A stretch of 34,267 bases of DNA, from the NCBI GenBank assembly GCA_039024435.1, contig JBCCQH010000086.1, positions 1 to 34,267 of the forward strand. Reading direction: 5' to 3'. Under the pieces are notes generated by a model that was not told the DNA's origin, searched no databases, and saw only the letters and a list, made by a program, of their open reading frames with translations. Below are positions 14,413 through 21,626 of the stretch, one piece after another (positions within the stretch are counted from its first letter, which is position 1; each line of letters begins with the position of its first letter). The DNA comes from JBCCQH01 sp039024435. Lineage in GTDB: Bacteria; Bacteroidota; Bacteroidia; J057; JADKCL01. Made by a program: the position numbers and the translations under genes.

Positions 14413-16551
14413 CTATTGGCGCTCGAATTTGTAGCGCAGGTCGCGGACGTTGGCGATGTCGATCAGACCTTGGTAAGAGGCGTTGACCGCTTCTTGGCCT
14501 TTGGACTGGCGGATGGCCTGCTTTTGGATGGCCTTGACTTGATCGTCGAGCGGGATGGGGTCATTGACCGCGTCCAGCTTGATGATGTAGACCCCGTTGG
14601 TGCCGATGATCGGTTGGCTCGTGGTGCCGACTTGCATTCCGAAGGCGCGGCCGACGACTTTCGGTTCATTGCCGATGCCCGCGACGTCATTGGAACTGAA
14701 GCGCAGATCTTGGGCGCTGCCAGTGCTGGCTCCCTGACCGTAAGCCGCCACGATGGCGTTGAGGTCACCGCTGCCGGCGGCCCCTTTGAGTTTGCTGGCG
14801 ATCTGCCGCGCTTTGGCGAGGCGACGCACATCCGAAATCAGATTGGCCCGGACATCGTCGAGGGAGCGATAATCTCCGTCTGATTTCTTCTCGATGCGGG
14901 CGATCACGTAAGCATTGCTGGTTTCAAGGATTTCTTCGTTGACCGTACCGGCATCGTTTTGGAAGGCCCAGGCGATCACCGGACGGGCACCGATCAGACC
15001 GAGCAGCCGGATCTCCGACGCACTGAAATCAATCGAAGTATTGGTACGGGCTTCCTGATAGTCGGTCAGGGCCTCATCGAAGTCGATTCCACCGATGACT
15101 TTGCTTTGGTAACCCGAAGCACGCTTGTATACCGAGTCTTGGGTTTCGGTGCCGGCGCTGATGGTCCGGAGGATCTCGGCGACGCTGTAGAGGTTTTCAT
15201 CCCGTTCCAGGACTTCAAGCACGTGGACGCCCGCGGCCGTTTCGGCAATGCGGATCTCGCCGGGCTGGGCATTGTTCATGGCGTCTTTGAACTTGGGACC
15301 GAGGCTGTCAGTGGATACCCAACCCATTTCGCCCCCTTTGTCCTTGGTAAACGCATCATCTGATTCTTCCGCCGCGACTTCAGCAAAGTTGGTGGAGTTG
15401 ACGCGGTTGCGGATGTCGCGCGCTTTCTGCTTGGCGGTGGTAGAATCTTCCGAAGTGGCACCCGGAGCGATGCGCACCAAAATCTGGCGCAATTTGAGGT
15501 TCGCTCCCGAGGAATCTTTTTCGGCTTTGACGACCCGATAAAGGCTGAAGCCTCGGTTATTTGCCACCGGACCGACCACGGTATCGGTGCGTGGCAACAC
15601 ATCGTAGACCACCTCGGGAAGGGCCGAGATCGGCCGCAAAGTTGTGTCGAGGCGGCGCGAGTCAGAGTTCGAGAAGGCGTATTGGTAAGCCTGATCAGTT
15701 CCGGTAAAATCCATGATGACCTTGCTGAGGTTGCTGCGCGTGTCAGCGCTGTCCGCCGCACTGGGATTGATCGGGAAGTAGGTGTACTTGATTTGGGCCG
15801 TTTCCTCACTCTGGGCGAAGCGCTCCTTGTACTGCTCGTAGTAATTTTCGTACTCACTTTCGCTGACATTGACCAGGGAATCGCTGATCGTCGCGTAAGG
15901 AACGGCCACGTAAGAGATATTGGCGGTGCGCTGATCGTTGTTGTTCGAGACCAGTACTTCATTGTCGCTCACGAAGGCCGCATTGGCGATGAGGCGCTGC
16001 CATTTGTTGCTTTGGCGGTCCAGTTTCAGGATTTCGAGCAAGTCGATCAGCCCTTGTTTGTAGCGCCGGGCATTTTCCGGGAGATTGGGATCGGCGAGGT
16101 TGAACTGGTCGGCTTGGGCGAGTACCTGATCGACCACCGCGGGATTGTAGCGTTGGAGGCTGTCCACAAAGTAGCCGGAAGAGGCAACGTAGGGGTGATA
16201 GATCCGACCGGTCAGCATGTACTTGAGTTCTTGGTCGGGCATCCCGATCCCACTGGATTGCCATTCCTGGCGGTAGACCTGCTCCTGGACGAAGCTTTGC
16301 CAAGCCTGGTTGCGGATTTCGTATTGGAACTCGGGATTTTCGAAATCCTGGGTGGCGTTGCGTTCCACGAAATTCACTTTTCTTTCCAGGTCTTGGTAGT
16401 CAATTGAGGTGCCGTTGATCTCGGCGACCGAGCTATCCGAAGTGGATCCAATGCTATTGAACAAGTCCGTGAAAATGAACGCGAATAGAGAGATGGCGAT
16501 GAGGACGATGACCAGCCCCACATTCTCCCGTATTTTCTTCAATGTGGACAT
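14413..16551 (-). CDS. PpiD/SurA-like periplasmic peptidyl-prolyl isomerase
   Basis: The 712-residue protein is anchored by one N-terminal membrane helix (GLVIVLIAISLFAFIFTDLF, about residues 12-31), then a SurA_N-like helical domain. A parvulin rotamase domain follows at about 352-450 (LKLRQILVRIAPGATSEDST; FAEVAAEESDD; KGGEMGWVSTDSLGPKFKDA; ETAAGVHVLEVLER), then further PpiD-type chaperone segments. This is the PpiD architecture of Bacteroidota, a folding factor at the outer face of the cytoplasmic membrane for envelope proteins. It is the last gene after lptC, a small membrane protein and a CNNM-type protein, with 114 bases to the previous stop. A strong terminator follows. Start ATG 16551 directly precedes the anchor and leaves no alternative. 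Confidence 0.93.
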   Translation of the reverse strand: MSTLKKIRENVGLVIVLIAISLFAFIFTDLFNSIGSTSDSSVAEINGTSIDYQDLERKVNFVERNATQDFENPEFQYEIRNQAWQSFVQEQVYRQEWQSSGIGMPDQELKYMLTGRIYHPYVASSGYFVDSLQRYNPAVVDQVLAQADQFNLADPNLPENARRYKQGLIDLLEILKLDRQSNKWQRLIANAAFVSDNEVLVSNNNDQRTANISYVAVPYATISDSLVNVSESEYENYYEQYKERFAQSEETAQIKYTYFPINPSAADSADTRSNLSKVIMDFTGTDQAYQYAFSNSDSRRLDTTLRPISALPEVVYDVLPRTDTVVGPVANNRGFSLYRVVKAEKDSSGANLKLRQILVRIAPGATSEDSTTAKQKARDIRNRVNSTNFAEVAAEESDDAFTKDKGGEMGWVSTDSLGPKFKDAMNNAQPGEIRIAETAAGVHVLEVLERDENLYSVAEILRTISAGTETQDSVYKRASGYQSKVIGGIDFDEALTDYQEARTNTSIDFSASEIRLLGLIGARPVIAWAFQNDAGTVNEEILETSNAYVIARIEKKSDGDYRSLDDVRANLISDVRRLAKARQIASKLKGAAGSGDLNAIVAAYGQGASTGSAQDLRFSSNDVAGIGNEPKVVGRAFGMQVGTTSQPIIGTNGVYIIKLDAVNDPIPLDDQVKAIQKQAIRQSKGQEAVNASYQGLIDIANVRDLRYKFERQ

Positions 16552-16665
16552 AAAGCTATCTCTGAATTATAATGTTGATTCCGTTTCTTTCGAGCGGGCC
16601 AAATTACATGGAATCTCGGTGAAAACCAAGATGGAAGCGGTGAAATATCGCGACAATCACCGGGC

Positions 16666-17970
16666 TTATTCCCGGGGCAAGCGGTGGACCCGGACGGTGT
16701 TGACTTTGTTGTCGGAAGCGTCAACAATCGCCAGTTGGAAGTCATCGATGCTGACAGTTTCGTTGGTCGCCGGAATGGCTTCGGCGTAGTGGATCACCAG
16801 CCCCCCGAGGGTGTTGTACTCACCTTCCGGCAGGTCGATTTGGTACTGCTCATTCAAGTAGTCGACTTCGTGCCGGGCACTCAGCAACCAGGTGTTGGCA
16901 TCGATCTGCTTTTCCAGCAGGGCTTCTTCCTCTTGTTGTTCGTCGTGTTCGTCCTCGATCTCGCCGAATACCTCCTCGACCAAGTCTTCTACGGTTACAA
17001 TTCCGGCAGTTCCCCCAAACTCGTCCACGACCAAGGCCAGGGTGCTGCGGTTTTTGGTGAATTCGTTCAACAACACGTTGCCGGCCATCGACTCCGGGAC
17101 GTGCAGTACCGGTTGCAGGACCTCGCGCATCTGCTTGGGCCGGGTAAAAAGCGCGCTGCTGTGAACGAAGCCCAGGATTTCGTCCAGGTTTTCCCCGTAA
17201 ATCAAAATTTTTGAATGCCCGGTCTCGATGAATTTATCGATCAACGCATCGATGCTGCAATCCGAGGGCAAAGCTTCGATTTCCGTCCGGGGGACCATGA
17301 ATTCCCGAACCCGGATCTCGTTGAACTCCATGGCATTGGTAAACATTTCGGCGTCGATTTCCGGGATGTCCTCGGACTCGCCGGAAGCCGACAGGGTTTC
17401 CTGCAGGTAAAGGTTGAGGTCTTCCTTGCTGAAGGACACCGCTTCTTCCTCGTAGCGGAGCCGCAGGATGCGCTTCAGGAAGAAGTGGGAGGCTTGGTTT
17501 ACGAAAATGACAAATGGCCCAAACAGATAGTAAAAAAACAGCAGCGTGCGCGCGGTAAAGGTATGGAACATGATCTTCTCCGCATTCAGGCGGAAAAGCG
17601 CTTTGGGGAGGTATTCGCCGAAGATCAAAATAATCAAGGTCGAGATTACGGTCTGCAATACCAGGGCCGTGTAGGGACTTGCGAGCGGATCGATGACGCC
17701 CCCGGCAACGAAGGCGTAGTTGAGCACCCGAGCGACCACAATGCCGTACAGCACCAGAGCGAGGTTGTTCCCCACCAATATCGTTGTGATCACCCGCGGG
17801 GTACGCTTGACGAACCGGGACAGGATCATCCCGGTTTTATCCCCCTGGGCGTTTTTAAGCTCGATTTTGAGGCGCGAGGACGAGACAAACGCGATTTCGA
17901 TGCCGGAGAAAAGCCCGGAAAGGATGATCATCAAGATCAACAGGAATATGTCACCGGGATCAAAGGTCAT
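16666..17970 (-). CDS. Hemolysin family protein (CNNM/CorC-type, membrane plus CBS domains)
   Basis: From ATG 17970 the product is 434 residues. It has an N-terminal CNNM (DUF21) membrane domain with three or four helices (IFLLILMIILSGLFSGIEIAFVS; VITTILVGNNLALVLYG; VISTLIILIFGEYLPKALF). A CBS pair follows (VREFMVPRTEIEALP..., REVLQPVLHVPES..., LALVVDEFGGTAGIVTVEDLVEEVFGEI), then a C-terminal CorC_HlyC domain (HEVDYLNEQYQIDLPEGEYNTLGGLV). Family members transport or sense Mg2+ or other divalent cations; the 'hemolysin' name is historical. An upstream in-frame start (18075) would add residues that look out-of-frame. The chosen ATG overlaps the small membrane-protein gene by 11 bases, indicating translational coupling. 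Located between lptC and ppiD, as is common in Bacteroidota. Confidence 0.92.
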   Translation of the reverse strand: MTFDPGDIFLLILMIILSGLFSGIEIAFVSSSRLKIELKNAQGDKTGMILSRFVKRTPRVITTILVGNNLALVLYGIVVARVLNYAFVAGGVIDPLASPYTALVLQTVISTLIILIFGEYLPKALFRLNAEKIMFHTFTARTLLFFYYLFGPFVIFVNQASHFFLKRILRLRYEEEAVSFSKEDLNLYLQETLSASGESEDIPEIDAEMFTNAMEFNEIRVREFMVPRTEIEALPSDCSIDALIDKFIETGHSKILIYGENLDEILGFVHSSALFTRPKQMREVLQPVLHVPESMAGNVLLNEFTKNRSTLALVVDEFGGTAGIVTVEDLVEEVFGEIEDEHDEQQEEEALLEKQIDANTWLLSARHEVDYLNEQYQIDLPEGEYNTLGGLVIHYAEAIPATNETVSIDDFQLAIVDASDNKVNTVRVHRLPRE

Positions 17971-18187
17971 GTTCTTCGGGCGCTGTAGGAGCGCTACTTG
18001 GTTCTTCGTCTTCAATCCGTTCAAAAATGATCCGCTGCTTGCGGCGGAACGAGTACATAAACGAGCAGATTGCAATGCCGAACATCAAGGCGATGCGCGG
18101 TCCCAAGGGCAACTCTCCGAAACTTAGCGCGAGGAAGATCAGGAGCCCCAGGGCGGCGGCGGCGTAGATGTATTCAACGTAACGCAT
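17960..18187 (-). CDS. Small two-helix membrane protein between lptC and the CNNM gene
   Basis: The 75-residue product has two hydrophobic segments (YIYAAAALGLLIFLALSF and IALMFGIAICSFMYSF). A basic segment (RRKQR) and an acidic tail (ERIEDEEPSS...EEHDL) follow. Its ATG overlaps the lptC stop by one base (TAATG at 18185-18189) and its end overlaps the next gene by 11 bases, so all three are translated as a chain. This strongly supports a real gene despite its size. I know no named family; it may assist the LptC or CNNM protein at the membrane. Confidence 0.78.
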   Translation of the reverse strand: MRYVEYIYAAAALGLLIFLALSFGELPLGPRIALMFGIAICSFMYSFRRKQRIIFERIEDEEPSSAPTAPEEHDL

Positions 18188-18741
18188 TACATTTCGTCTT
18201 CGGTGAGGCTGATAGCGCCGCGGATATTGAAGATTCGGTACTCGGTGAAGTCCGTATTGGCGATCATGCTATCGCCAAAGATAATCTCGGACTCAGTGCG
18301 GATCTTGACGAACTCGGGGGTGTAGAGGCGATCTTCGACCTTGTCCCAGAACAATTTTTCGGTTTCCATGCGGTCCCCCTTTTCGTTGACCATGACGACG
18401 TTGCCCCAAACTTCGGCTTGCTTGAATTGATTGCGAAACTTGCCATTTTCCGAGGTCAAATTGCTCTTTTCCGTGCCTTCTTCCGTGTAAAAAACCAGAT
18501 TGAGTCCGTCATCAAAAATGCGGACATCCTGCTCATCTTCCGTCGATTCAATGGCGTGGGGAGCCGTCAGCTCGGCTTGTAGGAGCGCCTGCTCGGAGAA
18601 AAGGAAGCGCACGTTGAAGGCTTCGCGCACCGGGCCATCCTCTTCGAACTGCTTGAGGCGCGCTTTTTCTTCCTCGGTCCGGCTACAAGCGGACAGGAGC
18701 ACAATCAAAAGCAGAAATGCGATTTGTAGGGTTCGAATCAT
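18187..18741 (-). CDS. lptC: LPS export ABC transporter periplasmic protein LptC
   Basis: The 184-residue protein starts with a lipoprotein-type signal (MIRTLQIAFLLLIVLLSAC, Cys19 as lipid site) and then shows the LptC beta-jellyroll pattern: REAFNVRFLFSEQALLQAELTAPHAIES, VRIFDDGLNLVFYTEEG, SNLTSENGKFRNQFKQAEVWGNVVMVNEKGDRMETEKLFWD, and KIRTESEIIFGDSMIANTDFTEYRI. The 'W-GNVV..N..GD...TE.L.WD' block is the signature of LptC/LptA-type domains. It would pass lipopolysaccharide from the LptBFG complex to LptA. It heads the operon with the small membrane protein, CNNM and PpiD genes. A weak promoter-like TAATTTTA lies nine bases before the ATG (18751-18758). The 283 bases upstream (18742-19024) show no gene. 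Confidence 0.92.
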   Translation of the reverse strand: MIRTLQIAFLLLIVLLSACSRTEEEKARLKQFEEDGPVREAFNVRFLFSEQALLQAELTAPHAIESTEDEQDVRIFDDGLNLVFYTEEGTEKSNLTSENGKFRNQFKQAEVWGNVVMVNEKGDRMETEKLFWDKVEDRLYTPEFVKIRTESEIIFGDSMIANTDFTEYRIFNIRGAISLTEDEM

Positions 18742-19024
18742 GGACAGCAGTAAAATTAGGGAAATTTTGTGGATGGGCGGCGGGCAAATCTACTTTACCC
18801 CTTTCATCCACCGTGCGAGGATCGGAGGTCCCAAAAAGTGAAATACCACGCAACAAAGGAAAATTCGTTCATTTCGAAAACCCCCATTAACGAAAAAAAT
18901 GGAGGATCCGAAAGACCTACATCGGCCAACCAAACAAGATCAGCAAGTCACCTGATCGAACTGCGGCAAGGCGACGAAGAAGCCGATGTTCGTGGTGCGT
19001 AGAGGTATTTATCGCAATCCTCCC

Positions 19025-19906
19025 TCAACGCTTCACTGATTTTGTCTTGCGCAGGCGTCCCCGGCAGTATTTTACCCGTTCCACCAATATTCCATCCCCA
19101 TTGTAAACATTCAACCAGCCATTGCCCTCGGTAAATGTCCCGACCTCCAGCGGTCGCCCCTCTTTATTTTTGAGGTAGCGGATCTCCAGCAATAAATCCT
19201 CCTCGTACACCCGCCCCGTCCAGGGCCGTCCATTGCGGTGAAAATGCTCGGCGAGTCCGTGCCGGGCGTCCTCCCGGTAATGGTAGACACTTTGCAGGCG
19301 GCCGTTTTCGTAGTAACTGCTGTCGGCACCATTTTTCCGCCCCTGGTGGTACCACTCGATCCATTTGCGCTGCCCATTGGCAAACCAAGCGTAGTAGCTC
19401 CCCTCGGGTCGCCCCATCCGGTAAAAAGCGCGCTGCTCCCGCGATCCATTTTCGTAAAACGATTCGTAAAACCCGTCGAGGGTATCCCGTCGGAAATGAC
19501 TCCGCACCTTGAGTCGGGTGTTTTTGTAGTAGTCCTCCGCCGACCCCTCCATGACCCCTTTCACGAAGTAGCGTTTGCCCAGCAATTGTCCACTCGGATA
19601 GAAATAGCGGGCCGGGCCGTGGGCCACGAAATCTCCCAGGCTGTCCCGATAGCCAAACACGATCTGCTCGGTCATCTTGTTCGGGTGGTAGGCCAAATAA
19701 ATCCGCACGTGTTCGCCGTACAGCTCCGTGTTTTTGGACAACAGTTCGCCCCGGGCGCGCCAATCCTTCTCCATGTCCCATTCCAATTCGCCCACGCGGA
19801 TAGTATCGCCGTAGAGAAAGATCGTATCCTGGGCGAAACCGCCCGCGGCCGTTCCCAGTACCAGCCCCAACAGGCTCCCCCAATGGATGATCAACGTGCG
19901 TACCAT
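19025..19906 (-). CDS. Secreted YwqK/MORN-repeat protein
   Basis: The 293-residue protein has a signal peptide (LGLVLGTAAGGFAQ) and at least six MORN_2-type repeats of the form 'YYxNGxxxxxxxYxxGxxxG': YFYPSGQLLGKRYFVKGVMEG, DGFYESFYENGSREQRAFYRMGR, YAWFANGQRKWIEWYHQGRKNG, SSYYENGRLQSVYHYRED and AEHFHRNGRPWTGRVYEED. Pipelines call these 'toxin-antitoxin system YwqK family antitoxin', but no toxin lies nearby and the signal peptide argues for an envelope role. A promoter-like TATGTTTG with TTG 18 bases upstream (19908-19936) sits one base before the ATG, so the true start could be a little downstream. TTG at residue 5, just before the hydrophobic stretch, is the alternative. Confidence 0.85.
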   Translation of the reverse strand: MVRTLIIHWGSLLGLVLGTAAGGFAQDTIFLYGDTIRVGELEWDMEKDWRARGELLSKNTELYGEHVRIYLAYHPNKMTEQIVFGYRDSLGDFVAHGPARYFYPSGQLLGKRYFVKGVMEGSAEDYYKNTRLKVRSHFRRDTLDGFYESFYENGSREQRAFYRMGRPEGSYYAWFANGQRKWIEWYHQGRKNGADSSYYENGRLQSVYHYREDARHGLAEHFHRNGRPWTGRVYEEDLLLEIRYLKNKEGRPLEVGTFTEGNGWLNVYNGDGILVERVKYCRGRLRKTKSVKR

Positions 19907-19907
19907 T

Positions 19908-19936
19908 CAAACATAAATTTACGGAGCCCGCTGCAA
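19908..19936 (-). promoter_or_regulatory. Bacteroidota-type promoter of the YwqK-like gene
   Basis: Minus-strand reading gives TTG (19936-19934), 18 bases, then TATGTTTG (19915-19908), close to the TTG-N19/20-TAnnTTTG consensus. It ends one base before the annotated ATG, so the predicted transcription start lies inside the first codons. Confidence 0.5.
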
Positions 19937-19955
19937 TTCGCAATCCCGCGTCCGT

Positions 19956-20630
19956 TCAAAGCCCCAAGTACAGTTCGATGAATTCCCGTACGCACCCGCG
20001 TCCGCCATCGCGCTGCAAGATCACGTCGACGACCTCGCGGACCTGCCAGGCAGCATCTGCTGGACACCCCGAAAATCCCACCCGCCGGATGACCCCCAGA
20101 TCATTGAGGTCATCGCCCACATAGGCGATATTGGCGTATTGCAGCCCCGCCTCGCGCAGCCAGCCTTCCATGATCTGGGTCTTGGGCGTAGTCCCGACGT
20201 ACACCCGCGCAATGCCGAGCCGCTCCGCCCGGGCGTAGACCGCATCCCCGCGTAGCCCCCCACTGAGGATGGCCACCGCTGTACCCTTCTTCTGCAATTC
20301 GATGATCCCGCGTCCATCCCGGGTGTGGAACTTCTTGAGTTCATCCCCCCTTTCGCTCACGTACATACCGCCATCGCTCAGGACTCCGTCCACATCGAGC
20401 ACCAGCATTTTAATCTGTTCCGGGGCCGGTCGCCGAATTTCGCCCCGCAACAGGCGGTCCACACTCACCCGAAAGTGGTCCGCCAGCGCGATGAGTTCCG
20501 GCAGGCTCGGTCCCTCGCCCGCCTCCCAAGCCGCCGGACGCGAATGGGGCAGCCCCAGGGACTTAGCGACCCGGTAACGGTTGGTCCCGCGGACCTGCAT
20601 GAGCCGGTGAAAATTGCGGAGGAAGTGCAT
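19956..20630 (-). CDS. KdsC-like HAD phosphatase with N-terminal XRE-type helix-turn-helix
   Basis: The 224-residue protein has two parts. Residues 1 to about 65 resemble an XRE/HTH_3 domain (NRYRVAKSLGLPHSRPAAWEAGEGPSLPELIALADHFRVSVDRLLRGE, the usual spacing from first helix to 'L...FxVSxDxLL'). Residues 73-224 are a HAD phosphatase of the KdsC type: DVDGVLSDGGMY (D79, D81), FHTRDGRGI, LSGG (S123), K150 and GDDLNDLGVI (D173, D174, D177), with the KdsC-like end GGRGCVREFIELYL. KdsC removes phosphate from Kdo-8-phosphate; the substrate here may differ because the operon has a DAHP-type synthase. It starts three bases after the DAHP synthase-like stop. The HTH may bind DNA (self-regulation) or serve in oligomer assembly. 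Confidence 0.87.
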   Translation of the reverse strand: MHFLRNFHRLMQVRGTNRYRVAKSLGLPHSRPAAWEAGEGPSLPELIALADHFRVSVDRLLRGEIRRPAPEQIKMLVLDVDGVLSDGGMYVSERGDELKKFHTRDGRGIIELQKKGTAVAILSGGLRGDAVYARAERLGIARVYVGTTPKTQIMEGWLREAGLQYANIAYVGDDLNDLGVIRRVGFSGCPADAAWQVREVVDVILQRDGGRGCVREFIELYLGL

Positions 20631-20633
20631 AGA

Positions 20634-21626
20634 TCAGACAATCGTTCGGCCGGCCGCCGCCGCAACCGGGGGCAAGCTGGCGAATAATTTTCGGAAGGAA
20701 GCAAAGTCGAGCTGCTGGGCCGCGTCCGATTTGGCGACTTTAGGATTCGGATGGGACTCGATGAGCAGGCCATCCACCCCGAGGGCAGTGCAGGCGCGCG
20801 TCAGGTCGGGAACCCCATAAGCGTAACCCATGGCGTGGCTGGGATCCAGGACCACCGGGAGATTCGTGTGCGTCTTGAGGTAAACTGCCCCGCACAAATC
20901 CAGGGTAAAGCGGGTCTTGTTTTCAAAAGTCCGGATGCCGCGTTCGCAGAGGATGACGTTTTCGTTGCCGCCGGCCAAAATGAACTCGGCCGCTTGCACA
21001 AACTCTTGCAGCGTCGAGCCGAATCCGCGCTTGAGCAGGACCGTCTTGCTTGCTTTGCCGCAGCGGCGGAGGATGCCGTGGTCGTACATCGCCTTCGCAC
21101 CGATCTGCACGACGTCGGCGTACTCGATGACTTGATCGACGTGGGTGGCGTCGCGCACCTCAGAGATGATGGCCAGACCGTATTTTTCGCGCATTTTGGC
21201 GAGGAGTTGCAAGCCGGCGAGGCCCAATCCCTGAAACGTGTAGGGCGAGGTGCGGGGCTTGTAGGCTCCGCCGCGCAGCACCTTGACGCCCAGTTCGACG
21301 CAGAGTTGGGCGCAGGCTTCGAGTTGCGCTTCCGACTCCACCGAGCAAGGTCCCGTCATCATCACCGTGTGGTGGCCGCCCATCTCTACCTCTCCGATTT
21401 GGATCTTGCGCGTGTCTTTTTGGTATTCCCGACTGGCCAATTGCATGTCGTTGGGGAAGGTCCAATGTTCCGCAACGTGTGCGGCCAGCGCCTCCGGAAC
21501 GCTCAAAACCTTCGAGCTGGTCAGCAGTACTTGTACCGCTCCCCGGTTCAGGTGGATGGACCCGGTGGTGCGGGCAAGGTCAGCCGCCTCAGCCGCGGAA
21601 ACAGAATCTTTGAGGTGAAGGATCAT
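20634..21626 (-). CDS. 3-deoxy-7-phosphoheptulonate (DAHP) synthase-type enzyme
   Basis: From ATG 21626 the product is 330 residues. It has a short N-terminal domain like that of type I-beta DAHP synthases (residues 1 to about 85), then the barrel: TGPCSVES (C94), GGAYKPRTSPYTFQG (KPRTS at 123-127), VLLKRGFGSTLQE, ENVILCERGIRTFENKTRFTLDL, LPVVLDPSHAMGY (H264), LLIESHPNP (E290) and KSDAAQQL (D301). The Cys, His, Glu and Asp metal ligands are all kept. KPRTS marks erythrose-4-phosphate users; Kdo-8-phosphate synthases have a different loop. The reaction expected is phosphoenolpyruvate plus erythrose 4-phosphate to DAHP. Its ATG overlaps the preceding stop by four bases and it is followed by a KdsC-like phosphatase, which is odd for a shikimate-pathway enzyme. 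An in-frame extension to 21902 is a shadow of the upstream gene. Confidence 0.9.
   Translation of the reverse strand: MILHLKDSVSAAEAADLARTTGSIHLNRGAVQVLLTSSKVLSVPEALAAHVAEHWTFPNDMQLASREYQKDTRKIQIGEVEMGGHHTVMMTGPCSVESEAQLEACAQLCVELGVKVLRGGAYKPRTSPYTFQGLGLAGLQLLAKMREKYGLAIISEVRDATHVDQVIEYADVVQIGAKAMYDHGILRRCGKASKTVLLKRGFGSTLQEFVQAAEFILAGGNENVILCERGIRTFENKTRFTLDLCGAVYLKTHTNLPVVLDPSHAMGYAYGVPDLTRACTALGVDGLLIESHPNPKVAKSDAAQQLDFASFRKLFASLPPVAAAAGRTIV

Noticed and set aside
18742..19024. Gap between lptC and the YwqK-like gene, with a 77-codon plus-strand frame at 18769-19002
   Set aside because: The frame shows no recognisable protein features; I see no RNA gene or repeat here.
19025..19906. YwqK 'antitoxin' label as sign of a toxin-antitoxin pair
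   Set aside because: No partner toxin gene lies beside it and the protein carries a signal peptide; the name comes from the MORN-like repeats alone.
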